DNA of 44,934 bases. Source: Oscillibacter sp. CAG:241 (GTDB lineage Bacteria; Bacillota; Clostridia; Oscillospirales; Oscillospiraceae). The notes below the pieces were generated by a model, which saw nothing but the letters and a program-made list of their open reading frames with translations, searched no databases and was not told the origin of the DNA. The position numbers and the translations under genes are program-made. Numbering within the stretch: the stretch's first letter is position 1; each line of letters starts with the position of its first letter. The stretch covers positions 16,158-61,091 of the forward strand of contig FR884134.1 of NCBI GenBank assembly GCA_000435975.1, in the 5' to 3' direction. Positions 1 to 8,165 of this stretch are shown here, piece by piece.

Positions 1-852
1 GCCGTTGGACTGGGCGGCGGTATACAGCATGGCATCGTACACCAGCCTGGCCCTCTCATCGCCCCGGGCCATGCGCCGCTCCACCTCCATGGCGTCGCTG
101 GTGCCCAGGTGGGCCAGCAGTCCGCCCCGTCCCCGTACCAGCTTCATGACGCCTGCCCGGTCATATTTCCCGGAGAAGCACAGCCCCACCAGCTGCTCGG
201 CGGCGATCCCACCGCAGCGCTCCGGCGCAAACAGCAGCTCGTCATCCCGGACGTTGTCCACCATTTTGCCGCCGATGAACAGCCGCACCGACGCGCCGCC
301 GCCCAGATGCAGCACGATCAGGCGGCACCGATCCAAGGGCCTGTGCAGCACCGTTTCCGCGCAGCGAATGGCCATGGCCCGGGTATTCAGGGCGTGCCCC
401 ATCATCCGCCGGGGCAGCTCCGGAATCCCGGTGATCCGGGCCATAGGCGGCATTTCGTCCACCGCCACGGGATCGTACACGAAGGCCGGTATACCCAGCG
501 GCTCCGCTATGTCCCGGGCCACCACGCATCCCAGGTTGGAGGCGTGTGCCCCCTGGGTGATGGCGGCCAGATACTCGATCATGTCCCCGTCCACCGCAAA
601 GGCCCCGCTGGGGCACGGCGGCAGCATACCGCCCCGGGCGCACACTGCATCCAGGGTGGTCAGATCGAAGCCCGCCAGCGCCTCCTCCACGCACCGGCGG
701 CGGAAAGGGGCCTGGTCCATAATGGCCCCGAAGGGGGCCAGCTCCTCTCCGCTGTGGCGGATCGTTTTCTGCATCAAGGGCGTCTGCCCGTGAAACACGG
801 CGATCTTGGTGGAGGTGGAGCCGGGATTGATGACCAGAATGCGGTAATCCAT
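1..852 (-). CDS. buk: Butyrate kinase, C-terminus off the window
   Basis: Converts butyryl phosphate plus ADP to butyrate plus ATP in the cytosol, or the reverse; this is the last step of one route of butyrate formation. The N-terminus MDYRILVINPGSTSTKIAVF is the first phosphate-binding motif of the acetate/butyrate kinase (ASKHA) family. Further in, LHLGGGASV and FSGKYDRAGVM fit butyrate kinase better than acetate kinase. 284 codons are present of about 355 usual, so the C-terminal part lies beyond position 1. The ATG at 852 has a GGAGGG ribosome site inside the end of the gene at 857-1597, four bases upstream, so the two are one operon. A phosphotransbutyrylase gene would be expected nearby but is not in the window. 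Confidence 0.93.
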   Translation of the reverse strand, partial: MDYRILVINPGSTSTKIAVFHGQTPLMQKTIRHSGEELAPFGAIMDQAPFRRRCVEEALAGFDLTTLDAVCARGGMLPPCPSGAFAVDGDMIEYLAAITQGAHASNLGCVVARDIAEPLGIPAFVYDPVAVDEMPPMARITGIPELPRRMMGHALNTRAMAIRCAETVLHRPLDRCRLIVLHLGGGASVRLFIGGKMVDNVRDDELLFAPERCGGIAAEQLVGLCFSGKYDRAGVMKLVRGRGGLLAHLGTSDAMEVERRMARGDERARLVYDAMLYTAAQSNG

Positions 853-856
853 GGCG

Positions 857-1597
857 TCAGCCCTCCTTTCGCCGGGGAAACGTCACCCCGTTGCACTTGA
901 GCAGCATCCGGAAGGGGTAATCCCGGTCCAGATAGTTGCGGCAGTACCAGTCATAGGTGGCCTGGGGCAGGTGGACCAGCTCCGGCGCCTCGCAGCGGAA
1001 GCTCTCGAAGGTGTGCCGGTCCCCGGACAGCAGGGCCGCCATCAGCTCCAGCCGCCCCTCCTGCCGCAGCCGCTCCATGCACGCGTCCATCACGGCGGCG
1101 CAGGCCCGCTCCTCATCGTCGGCCCACAGCTCCTTGTTCCCCAGCCAGAACAGAAATTCCTCCGGGTTCAGGTCCATTTTCGTGGTGATCTGGGACAGCT
1201 TGTAAAACCCGGCCCAGTCCCGGTCCCGGAGCACCTGGGTCAGGTACTGCACCAGGCCGTCGTCCAGGGCCACGCAGTCCAGCAGCACCTGAAAGGCGTG
1301 CTTTCCGGCGTCCGGGTCCGGCTGCGGCTCCTGCGGGGATTCCTGCTCCCCGTCCCGGCCCAGGAACATGCTTATGGCCGCGCCGGGGTCAAAGCTGTCG
1401 TATACCTCCCGGGGGATCTGGGTGCCGTCCTGGGCGGCGCACAGCCGGGCCAGGGTAGGAAAGTCCCCCACCTTCTGCAGCAGCTCCATGCCCCGGGCCA
1501 CAGGGTCCGTCTCCGTCAGGGTGATACCCTCCGGGGCAGGCCGCTTCCCGTCCATGATCTCGTCGATATATTGCATGCAATAGTCCATCAAGGTCAT
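857..1597 (-). CDS. Unrecognised 246-aa acidic protein in operon with buk
   Basis: I do not recognise the family. The product is soluble and acidic, with no signal peptide, no membrane segment and no obvious catalytic motif. It is rich in Trp, Tyr and Leu (for example QATYDWYCRNYLDRDYPF near the C-terminus), suggesting a compact helical fold. The ATG at 1597 follows GTGAGGA at good spacing. The gene lies four bases upstream of butyrate kinase and is driven by the promoter at 1632-1660. It may be a lineage-specific protein that is only co-transcribed with buk; the context alone does not show a role in butyrate metabolism. Confidence 0.75.
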   Translation of the reverse strand: MTLMDYCMQYIDEIMDGKRPAPEGITLTETDPVARGMELLQKVGDFPTLARLCAAQDGTQIPREVYDSFDPGAAISMFLGRDGEQESPQEPQPDPDAGKHAFQVLLDCVALDDGLVQYLTQVLRDRDWAGFYKLSQITTKMDLNPEEFLFWLGNKELWADDEERACAAVMDACMERLRQEGRLELMAALLSGDRHTFESFRCEAPELVHLPQATYDWYCRNYLDRDYPFRMLLKCNGVTFPRRKEG

Positions 1598-1631
1598 AAA
1601 AAGTTCCTCACTTTGCAGATAACTATCCTAA

Positions 1632-1660
1632 ACTATACCATATCTCCCTCCCCTTTGCAA
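1632..1660 (-). promoter_or_regulatory. Sigma-A promoter of the 1597-buk operon
   Basis: Reading the minus strand, TTGCAA (1660-1655) and TATAGT (1637-1632) are separated by 17 bases and lie about 35 bases upstream of the ATG at 1597. Confidence 0.6.
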
Positions 1661-1680
1661 GGCGCAGCCCCCCTCCCGCA

Positions 1681-1709
1681 TTGACAGAAATTTCCCTCTC
1701 TGGTATCAT
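1681..1709 (+). promoter_or_regulatory. Sigma-A promoter of the winged-helix gene
   Basis: TTGACA (1681-1686), a 17-base spacer and TATCAT (1704-1709). Its position rules out the upstream in-frame extension of the following gene and supports the start at 1741. Confidence 0.75.
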
Positions 1710-1740
1710 GCAGACAGTTCTGCTCCGGAGGTACTCCCCA

Positions 1741-2778
1741 ATGACCGTTGACGAAATCAAGGCCCGCCAGCTGGCGGCCCAATATCTGACCCGCCCGGGA
1801 GAAATGATCGACGTGGCCGCCGGGCTCTGCGGGGTCCAGGCCCAGTTCCTGCCCCAGGCCCTCCACGGTCTGGCCATCCGTTCCACGGATTTCTCCCCGG
1901 CTCTGGCCCAGGCCCGGCTGGTGAAAAACTGGACCCTCCGGGGTACTTTGCACATTTTCCCGGAGGAGGACCAGGCCCTGTATCTGGACCCGGACCTGTA
2001 CCGCAGCCATGACTGGACCATCCCCGATTTCTGGAACAGCCGCCCGGATTGGTCTCTGTCGCCCCAGCGTCAGGAGCTGTTCACTCAGGTGATCCTGAAC
2101 GCCCTGTCGGGCGGTCCCCAGACCCGGGAGCAGCTGAAGGACCTGTGCCGAACCCAGGGCATGACCCCGGCCGAGGAGGGCAGCCTGTTCCATCCCTGGG
2201 GCGGCGGCATCCGCCAGCTGTGTCAGCGAGGCTTTCTCCACTACGCCGTCCGGGAGGAGAAAACCCTCTGTCTGTCCCGGCTTATCCCGCCCCTGTCCCG
2301 GGAAAAATCGGCTTTGTCCCGGGTCAAAAGAGCCCTTGTCCACACCTGTCCCACCACCGTTCACGACCTGATGTACTTTTTCCGCGCTTCTTCGACCCAG
2401 GTAAAGGGGTGGCTGGATCAGCTGCCGGTCCGGAGCATTGTCTGCGATGGGCGGACATACTTCTATTCGGAAGGCTCCCCGGAGCCGCCGGATATCCCCC
2501 GCTGCCTGTTCCTGGCGGGCTTCGACCAGCTGCTGCTGAGTCATGAGAAGAAGGAGAGTCTCTACCTGGCCCCGGAGCACCTGCGCCAGGTGTTCAGCCT
2601 GGCGGGCATCGTGTCCCCTACAGTACTTTTGGACGGGATTATTGCCGCAAAATGGCAGAAAAAGGGCCATACCGTCACGGTACAGCCCTTTGTATCCCTA
2701 TCCGCGTCCGACCGGTCCGCCATTTCCCAGGCGGCAGAGTCCCTGTGGCCGGACCTAAAGCATCTGAAATTTTCTTAA
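1741..2778 (+). CDS. AlkZ/YcaQ-like winged-helix DNA-binding protein
   Basis: 345 aa; resembles the HTH_42 superfamily, which includes the AlkZ and YcaQ DNA glycosylases that unhook interstrand crosslinks or excise alkylated bases. The N-terminal third has GLCGVQAQFLPQALHGLAIR, where VQAQ matches the position of the catalytic Q-x-Q motif of AlkZ. It continues LVKNWTLRGTLHIFPEED, the usual second conserved block. The start at 1741 is chosen because GGAGGT lies ten bases upstream and the promoter at 1681-1709 occupies the longer reading frame. Its TAA overlaps the TAA of the convergent yqeB on the palindrome TTAA at 2775-2778. Many family members have no tested activity, so a repair role is inferred from the motif only. 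Confidence 0.82.
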   Translation: MTVDEIKARQLAAQYLTRPGEMIDVAAGLCGVQAQFLPQALHGLAIRSTDFSPALAQARLVKNWTLRGTLHIFPEEDQALYLDPDLYRSHDWTIPDFWNSRPDWSLSPQRQELFTQVILNALSGGPQTREQLKDLCRTQGMTPAEEGSLFHPWGGGIRQLCQRGFLHYAVREEKTLCLSRLIPPLSREKSALSRVKRALVHTCPTTVHDLMYFFRASSTQVKGWLDQLPVRSIVCDGRTYFYSEGSPEPPDIPRCLFLAGFDQLLLSHEKKESLYLAPEHLRQVFSLAGIVSPTVLLDGIIAAKWQKKGHTVTVQPFVSLSASDRSAISQAAESLWPDLKHLKFS

Positions 2779-3578
2779 AGACATGAGCTTCTCGGCGTTC
2801 CGCTGAGATTCAGGACGGCCTCCAGCACGCCGCCGCCTACAGCCAGGGCTTTATCCGACGCGGTGGTGCAATACTCCGGCTTGCACCGGGGGTCCACGTC
2901 GCCGGACTTCATCCCCTTGAAAACAGGCGTTCCGTCGGCTAAAATCCCACGCAATACGCCGTCAATGGTGCATTTCATGAGTTCTCCGTCCACCTCACCG
3001 GCTATGTCCCCAGCCCGGACCACCGCGCCAATTTCCAGCTTCTGGCAGAATATCCCGTCCGCCGGGGCCCGCAGCACCCGCTCCCCGGCGTATCCGCCGA
3101 TGAGCCCGGGAATGTTGGTGTTGGGCAGGGCGCTTCCCCGGTAGATCACCCGGCCCAGGGTATGGCCCCGCATGGTCTCCACCACGGCGTGGCAGTCCTC
3201 CCCCGCCGTGAAGCCGGGTCCGATGCCGACAACAACCGGCGCATCGTCTATTTTCGTGCCCAGGTTGCGCTTGGCCAGGATGGCATCCACCAGGGCGTCG
3301 GGCCGCAGCTGGGCGCGGCAGGCACAGTCCGGGTCCGCCAGCACCGGGATCAGGCCCCGGCGCAGCAGGCTCTCCGCCTCCTCGACGCTGTCCGCCCGAC
3401 GGGCGGTCACATCCTCCACCGTCATCTCCCCCAGCAGGATAGCCTGGGAAAAGCAGACCGTGCGGCGGATGGCAGTGGGAGCGGGCAGGTCAGTCATGAC
3501 CACCTGCATCCCGGCCCGGTGCAGCCGCAGGGCAATGCCGGAGGCGATATCCCCGGCGCCGCGAATGAGAACCTTCAT
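2775..3578 (-). CDS. yqeB: Selenium-dependent molybdenum cofactor protein YqeB
   Basis: 267 aa of the YqeB (EF2563) family, associated with maturation of selenium-dependent molybdenum hydroxylases such as xanthine dehydrogenase-type enzymes. The N-terminus MKVLIRGAGDIASGIALRLH is a Rossmann-type GxGxxxSG nucleotide-binding loop. PVVVGIGPGFTAGEDCHAVVETMRGHTLGRV and the Cys-containing PDCACRAQL segment are characteristic. Length is normal. It is divergent from a ModE-like regulator (3675-4028) through back-to-back promoters, which suggests control by molybdate or by that regulator. No molybdenum hydroxylase structural gene is in the window. Confidence 0.88.
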   Translation of the reverse strand: MKVLIRGAGDIASGIALRLHRAGMQVVMTDLPAPTAIRRTVCFSQAILLGEMTVEDVTARRADSVEEAESLLRRGLIPVLADPDCACRAQLRPDALVDAILAKRNLGTKIDDAPVVVGIGPGFTAGEDCHAVVETMRGHTLGRVIYRGSALPNTNIPGLIGGYAGERVLRAPADGIFCQKLEIGAVVRAGDIAGEVDGELMKCTIDGVLRGILADGTPVFKGMKSGDVDPRCKPEYCTTASDKALAVGGGVLEAVLNLSGTPRSSCL

Positions 3579-3608
3579 GAAAATCCCTCAATTCCCTGTT
3601 TTTTTACA

Positions 3609-3668
3609 AGAATAGCATGTTCCGGCCCCACCGTCAAGGTTGACGCAGGAGCCGGAAGCTGATACAAT
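3609..3668. promoter_or_regulatory. Back-to-back promoters of yqeB and the ModE-like gene
   Basis: Minus strand: TTGACG (3637-3632), 17 bases, TATTCT (3614-3609). Plus strand: TTGACG (3640-3645), 17 bases, TACAAT (3663-3668). The two -35 boxes lie two bases apart and together make an inverted repeat, CGTCAA GG TTGACG, at 3632-3645. A protein bound here would block both promoters. Confidence 0.72.
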
Positions 3669-3674
3669 AACGGC

Positions 3675-4028
3675 ATGGAACAGAAATTAACGTACAATCT
3701 GGCGGTCCGGCTGTTTTCCGACGAGAAATGCTTCGGGCCAGGGGTAGCACAGCTGCTGCACCGGGTGCAGGAGCTGCATTCGCTGCGGGCGGCAGCCATG
3801 TCCATGAACATGGCCTATTCCAAGGCGTGGACCATCACCAAGCACGCCCAGGCCGCCCTGGGCTTTCCGCTGCTGCACTCCATCACCGGCGGGCGAGGCG
3901 GCGGCGGCGCGGAGCTGACTCCGGAGGGAGAGCGGCTGCTGGAAGCCTACGATGACTACTGCCGCCAGCTGCGGGCCTTTGCCGACGGCCTGTTTCAGGA
4001 AAAGTTCGGCTATTTACAGGAAAAATAG
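3675..4028 (+). CDS. ModE/LysR-type winged-helix regulator, HTH domain only
   Basis: 117 aa. Resembles the N-terminal DNA-binding domain of ModE: LLHRVQELHSLRAAAMSMNMAYSKAWTI is the helix-turn-helix and GGRGGGGAELTPEGERLLEAY is the wing. There is no molybdate-binding TOBE/MOP domain, as in many short clostridial ModE-like proteins. Next to yqeB, a role in molybdenum-enzyme gene control is likely but inferred. The -10 box ends at 3668, so transcription should start within a base or two of the ATG at 3675. No ribosome site precedes it, so the mRNA is probably leaderless. Confidence 0.82.
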   Translation: MEQKLTYNLAVRLFSDEKCFGPGVAQLLHRVQELHSLRAAAMSMNMAYSKAWTITKHAQAALGFPLLHSITGGRGGGGAELTPEGERLLEAYDDYCRQLRAFADGLFQEKFGYLQEK

Positions 4029-4029
4029 C

Positions 4030-4323
4030 CTTTGACAGGCTGAAGCGAGACTGTCAGAAAAGCCTCGCAGAGTTCGCGGCCCGCAGGCCGCGAATAAGGT
4101 TTGATCCATTTTTCGCGGCGGCGCCCCCCAAGGGGACTTCCGTTGGGCGTGTACGTCGCGAAAAATACTTTGCGCTGGCCTCGGCCCAGCGGAACTGGCC
4201 TCGGCAGACCCGACGGCTGATGTCGGGCCAGAGTGTGTTCGTGGGCGCTTGCGCACACGGACGCGCGGGTCGGAGCGAAATCCCTTTTGTCAAAAAAGGG
4301 CGCCGCCCTTTTTTGACAAACTC
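4030..4323. repeat. Gene-free block with four successive hairpins
   Basis: No gene is seen between 4029 and 4364. The stretch contains TGACAG/CTGTCA (4033-4038 with 4051-4056); TTCGCGGCC/GGCCGCGAA (4073-4081 with 4086-4094, 4-base loop); ATTTTTCGCG/CGCGAAAAAT (4108-4117 with 4157-4166); and a perfect 15-bp stem TTTGTCAAAAAAGGG (4286-4300) with its complement (4306-4320) around a 5-base loop. Such a string looks like a folded intergenic repeat or miniature element rather than simple spacer. The copy number in the genome is unknown. Confidence 0.5.
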
Positions 4324-4357
4324 AGCATCCGTATCCCGGGGGATACGGATGCTTTTT
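4324..4357 (+). terminator. Terminator hairpin after the ModE-like gene block
   Basis: AGCATCCGTATCC (4324-4336), a 4-base loop and the perfect complement (4341-4353), followed by TTTTT on the plus strand. It also lies just beyond the stop of the minus-strand DUF2804 gene (4365) and may stop both. Confidence 0.75.
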
Positions 4358-4364
4358 GTCTCTT

Positions 4365-5393
4365 TTACCACTTGTTCTCAACCTTTTCGGCAAAGCCCAG
4401 CATATCCCGGACCTGGATGACCCGGCCGTCGTCCAGGGTGGCCGCGCCGGTGAAGCGCCCGAACACCTGGTGCTGGTCGGACTTGATGAGCTTCACGTCC
4501 GTGCAGGCGGCCCGGTCCAGAATGGGGTCAAATTTCATCTCAAACCGGCCGTCGTCGGAGGTGAAGCGCCAGGGAGACAGGAAATCGTCCCTCCCGTCCC
4601 TCTGGGGGATGTGGAAGCACACCTGGCTGAGCTTGTGGGCCTTGCCGCCGTAGAACAGCATATTCTCGCTGGCGGCAGAGGTATCGCCAAAGCCGTAGCC
4701 GATGTTCCAGCCGAAGGGCACGCCGTCCGCCAGACCGGAGGCGCTGCCCCAATACCAGGTGTTGTGATACGTCCACACGCCCCGGCCCCAGTCCAGCACG
4801 CCGAAGGAATCCGCCGGGTCGAAGCAATAGGTCTTGTCTCCCAGCTGCACCTGGCCCCGGGCCCTCATGCAGTTGATCTTCTGGTTGTAATAGAAGCAGC
4901 CGGGCTTCGGAAACGGCGTGCAGATGACCATGGACTCCTCCGGCTCCTCCGTCAGGGTGACGGAGCCGTCAATGGTCTGGCCGTTCAGAAAATTCTCCAT
5001 ACGGAATGTCAGCTCCCGGCCCTGGGGCACATGGCGGAACACCAGGGCATAGCCCCTGCCGGAGGTGGCTGTGGTGCCGGAGGCAGAGCTCTCCGGCAGA
5101 CCGGTCCGGCCCATGGGAAAGGCCCGCATGGGGCTTTTGGTCCGCTCCCAGCGCTGGTCAAAATGCAGGAACGAGATGGAGTCCAGGCCCATATACCCGT
5201 TGTCGTCAATGGTCAGAGCCACGGCAAAGTGGTCATTGGCGATGAGATAATAGTCCCACTCCTTGATGCGGGACGCCGGGGCCTTGATATCCGCCCGGCA
5301 ATAGATGGGCAGAAGCCGCTTGGCATAGCCCGGCTCCCGGAGATTGCCGCTGCCGTCCAGCAGGGGCCCTGCGGTGGTGATCTCATGCTGCAT
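4365..5393 (-). CDS. DUF2804 family protein
   Basis: 342 aa. The protein is rich in Trp and Gly, with blocks DPADSFGVLDWGRGVWTY, WYWGSASG and PFGWNIGYGFG typical of the DUF2804 family, whose lipocalin-like beta fold has no established reaction. The start at 5393 follows GGGAGGG at good spacing. The longer reading frame upstream runs into the divergent gene's promoter region. A candidate promoter on the minus strand is TGGAAA (5450-5445), 17 bases, TACAAT (5427-5422). There is no signal peptide, so it is probably cytosolic. It stands alone on its strand. Confidence 0.8.
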   Translation of the reverse strand: MQHEITTAGPLLDGSGNLREPGYAKRLLPIYCRADIKAPASRIKEWDYYLIANDHFAVALTIDDNGYMGLDSISFLHFDQRWERTKSPMRAFPMGRTGLPESSASGTTATSGRGYALVFRHVPQGRELTFRMENFLNGQTIDGSVTLTEEPEESMVICTPFPKPGCFYYNQKINCMRARGQVQLGDKTYCFDPADSFGVLDWGRGVWTYHNTWYWGSASGLADGVPFGWNIGYGFGDTSAASENMLFYGGKAHKLSQVCFHIPQRDGRDDFLSPWRFTSDDGRFEMKFDPILDRAACTDVKLIKSDQHQVFGRFTGAATLDDGRVIQVRDMLGFAEKVENKW

Positions 5394-5510
5394 GGTGGTA
5401 CCCTCCCGTTTTATTTTCTTTATTGTACCATACGCCGCCGCATTTTTCCACCAGGACTTCCCTTTTGGGAAAATTTCCTGTATACTGAAAAAAACAGGGA
5501 GGCACTGCAT

Positions 5511-5732
5511 ATGGAAAACGAAGCCATTCAGCCCGGCCGGTGGCGGCATTTTAAGGGAAAGGAATATCAGGTGCTGGGTATGGCCCGGCACTCAGAGACT
5601 CTGGAGCAGCTGGTCGTATACCGGGCTCTGTACGGTGAGGGCGGTCTGTGGGTGCGGCCCGCGGCCATGTGGCTGGAGACCGTGGACAGGGACGGATACT
5701 GCGGCCCCCGGTTCGTGCGGATCGGAGACTGA
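5511..5732 (+). CDS. DUF1653 family small protein
   Basis: 73 aa. The fold signature is PGRWRHFKGKEYQVLGMARH followed by LVVYRALYGEGGLWVRPAAMW and RFVRIG, a small beta-barrel resembling the DUF1653 family of unknown function. AGGGAGG lies nine bases before the ATG and a TATACT -10 box is at 5481-5486. The stop is three bases from the start of the next gene, so it is co-transcribed with the metallohydrolase at 5736. Confidence 0.85.
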   Translation: MENEAIQPGRWRHFKGKEYQVLGMARHSETLEQLVVYRALYGEGGLWVRPAAMWLETVDRDGYCGPRFVRIGD

Positions 5733-5735
5733 ACC

Positions 5736-6266
5736 ATGAACTATACCATTGTACGGTCCCATCGCCGGACCATGGCCATTCAGATCAAGCGGGACGGCCG
5801 GGTGGTGGTCCGGGCCCCATACGCCGCCACCGATGAAGAAGTCCGCCAGCTGGTGGAAAAGCACCGGGACTGGATCGAAAAAAGCCTGGCGCGCCAGCGG
5901 GAAGCTCCGGCCGCATCGCCTCCGGAGCTGACGGAACAGGAAATGGAGGAGCTGCGCCGGCGTGGGCAGGAGATCCTTCCGGGGCGGGTAGTCTATTGGG
6001 CGGCACGGATGGATGTTTTACCCACGGGGATACGGATCACCGCCGCACGGACCCGCTGGGGCAGCTGCTCCGGAAAAAACAGCTTGTGCTTTTCCCTGTT
6101 CCTGATGCGCTATCCCATGGAGGCCATTGATGCGGTGGTGGTCCATGAGCTGGCTCACATCCGCCACAAAAACCACGGGCCGGACTTTTATCGCCTGGTA
6201 GAGGGCACCCTGCCGGACTACCGACAGCGCATCAGGCTTCTGAAGCTGCCGCCCTCCAGGAGTTAA
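5736..6266 (+). CDS. YgjP-type (M48-like) zinc metallohydrolase
   Basis: 176 aa, of the YgjP/DUF45 metal-dependent hydrolase family. The HELAH motif at about residues 137-141 supplies two zinc ligands and the catalytic glutamate; a later His in RHKNHGPDFY is the likely third ligand. The preceding TRWGSCSGKNSLCFSLFL block is the family signature. The N-terminal half (YTIVRSHRRTMAIQIKRDGRVVVRAP) is a beta-rich domain. There is no signal peptide. It follows DUF1653 in an operon. The substrate is not established; members are often found with restriction or repair genes, but not here. Confidence 0.88.
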   Translation: MNYTIVRSHRRTMAIQIKRDGRVVVRAPYAATDEEVRQLVEKHRDWIEKSLARQREAPAASPPELTEQEMEELRRRGQEILPGRVVYWAARMDVLPTGIRITAARTRWGSCSGKNSLCFSLFLMRYPMEAIDAVVVHELAHIRHKNHGPDFYRLVEGTLPDYRQRIRLLKLPPSRS

Positions 6267-6295
6267 GGCATTTTAATTGAAGCCGCATTTTCCTA

Positions 6296-6324
6296 TTGTG
6301 TCCACCGGGAAAACGTGATATGAT
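6296..6324 (+). promoter_or_regulatory. Promoter of oligopeptidase F gene
   Basis: TTGTGT (6296-6301), 17 bases, TATGAT (6319-6324), 36 bases before the ATG. Confidence 0.6.
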
Positions 6325-6360
6325 GGACGATAGAAAACCACAAAATAGGAGGAAGAATCT

Positions 6361-8118
6361 ATGAACGATACCTGGGATCTGAGTATTCTGTACAAGGATT
6401 TTGACGACCCCGCCTTTACCGGGGACATGGCAGCCCTGGACCAGGCCATCGCGGCAGTAAACGCCCTGGCCGGTGAGGCGGCGGGCATGGACCACAGCCA
6501 GCTGGTGCATCGCTTTTTGCAGGTGCAGGAGCAGGTGGAGGAGCTGACCAACAAGCTCTTCATCTTCTGCAGCCTTCGGTGCAGCGCCAATACCGCCGAT
6601 ACCAAGGCCAACAGTCTGGGCGACCAGCTCAGCGCCAAGCTCAGCGGCTGCGCCGCCGCCAATGCCTCCCTGCGCCGGACGGTGGCAGGACTGGAGGACC
6701 TGGACGCCATCATGGACGCCGACCCGGCCCTGGAGCCCTATCGCTTCCTGCTGGAGTCCATCCGCCGGGACAGCAAGTACCTGCTCACCGACCGGGAGGA
6801 GGAGCTGTTCGCCCGGATGAACATCTCCGGTGCTTCGGCGTGGGAGACTCTGCGGGATAACCTGACCAGCAGCGTGAAGGTGGAGTATAACGGTGGGGTC
6901 ACCAACCTGTCCGCCATCCGCAATCTGGCCTACGATCCCGATCCCGCCGTGCGCAAGAGCGCCTATGAGGCGGAGCTGGCGTGCTATGACAAGATCAAGG
7001 ACTCCGTAGCCTTCGCCCTGAACAGCATCAAGATGCAGGTCATCAACGAGTGCCAGGTCCGGGGCTATGCCTCCCCCCTGGACAAGGCCCTGTACCAGAG
7101 CCGCATGAAGCGGGAAACCCTGGATGCCCTGCTGGGGGCCATGGACGAATACATGCCCAAGTTCTGGCAGTATCTGCGGGCCAAGGGCAAGGCGCTGGGC
7201 CACGAGAACGGCCTGCCCTGGTATGAGCTGTTCGCCCCCATGGGCAAGAGCGACAAAAAGTATACCACCCAGGACGCCAAGGATTATCTGCTGAATATCT
7301 TCGGCGGCTTCGACAGCCAGCTGCACGACATGGTGGAGCGGGCCTTTGACGAGGCATGGATCGACTTCTATCCCCGTAACGGCAAGGTGGGCGGCGCCTT
7401 TGACTGCGGCGTGCCCAGCGCTAAGCAGAGCCGGGTGCTCACCAACTTTGACGGCGCCTTCGGCGACATCGTGACCCTGGCCCATGAGCTGGGCCATGCC
7501 TTCCACGATCAGCAGGTGTTCTCCCACCCGCTGGTGTGCCAAGAGTACACCATGCCCGTGGCGGAGACGGCCTCCACCTTCAACGAGGTGCTCACCGTCA
7601 GCGCCGCCATTGACGCCGCCGAGAGCAAGGATGAGAAGCTGGCCCTGATCGAAAGCCAGCTGTCCGACGCCTGCCAGATCATCTGCGACATCTATTCCCG
7701 GTTCCTGTTCGAGTCCTCCGTGTTCGAGGCCCGGCCCCAGGAGTTCCTGGACGCCGACCGCCTGTGCCAGCTGATGCTGGAGGCCCAGAAGAAGGCCTAT
7801 GGCGACGGGCTGGACCAGAACTGCCTGCACCCCTACATGTGGCTGTGCAAGGGCCACTATTACAGCGGCAGCCTGAGCTTCTACAACTTCCCGTATGCCT
7901 TCGGCGGCCTGTTCGCCCGGGGCCTGTACGCCAAGTATCAGCAGGAGGGCAAGGACTTTGTGCCCCTGTATAAGAAGATGCTCCACGCCACCTCCGTCAC
8001 CTGCGTGGAGGATACTGCCAGGATTGCCGGCATCGACCTGACCGACAAGGCCTTCTGGCGGCAGGGGCTCCAGTCCCTGGCCGACGAGATTGACCTGTTC
8101 TGCCAGCTGGTGAAGTAA
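6361..8118 (+). CDS. pepF: M3 family oligoendopeptidase F
   Basis: 585 aa. A cytosolic zinc oligopeptidase that degrades short peptides. The HELGH motif lies at residues 375-379 in IVTLAHELGHAFHDQQV, with the downstream glutamate ligand in VAETASTFNEVL. The N-terminal helical domain (about residues 1-200) and C-terminal helical part (GHYYSGSLSFYNFPYAFGGL) are typical of M3B peptidases and the length is normal. The ATG has AGGAGGAAG upstream. It is monocistronic, ending at the bidirectional hairpin at 8132-8163. The long minus-strand reading frame opposite it is a GC-driven shadow. Confidence 0.95.
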   Translation: MNDTWDLSILYKDFDDPAFTGDMAALDQAIAAVNALAGEAAGMDHSQLVHRFLQVQEQVEELTNKLFIFCSLRCSANTADTKANSLGDQLSAKLSGCAAANASLRRTVAGLEDLDAIMDADPALEPYRFLLESIRRDSKYLLTDREEELFARMNISGASAWETLRDNLTSSVKVEYNGGVTNLSAIRNLAYDPDPAVRKSAYEAELACYDKIKDSVAFALNSIKMQVINECQVRGYASPLDKALYQSRMKRETLDALLGAMDEYMPKFWQYLRAKGKALGHENGLPWYELFAPMGKSDKKYTTQDAKDYLLNIFGGFDSQLHDMVERAFDEAWIDFYPRNGKVGGAFDCGVPSAKQSRVLTNFDGAFGDIVTLAHELGHAFHDQQVFSHPLVCQEYTMPVAETASTFNEVLTVSAAIDAAESKDEKLALIESQLSDACQIICDIYSRFLFESSVFEARPQEFLDADRLCQLMLEAQKKAYGDGLDQNCLHPYMWLCKGHYYSGSLSFYNFPYAFGGLFARGLYAKYQQEGKDFVPLYKKMLHATSVTCVEDTARIAGIDLTDKAFWRQGLQSLADEIDLFCQLVK

Positions 8119-8131
8119 ATCCGCACTGCAA

Positions 8132-8163
8132 AAAATCGCCGCGACAGCTGTCGCGGCGATTTT
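8132..8163. terminator. Bidirectional terminator between pepF and the DivIVA-like gene
   Basis: A perfect inverted repeat with 16-base arms (8132-8147 and 8148-8163), GC-rich core and A/T flanks on both sides, lying between two convergent stop codons (8118 and 8166). Confidence 0.88.
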
Positions 8164-8165
8164 GA

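Noticed and set aside
6232..7986. 584-codon open frame opposite pepF, and similar long frames opposite other GC-rich host genes
   Set aside because: Shadow frames from high third-position GC; composition is unlike protein and the opposite strand has clear catalytic motifs.
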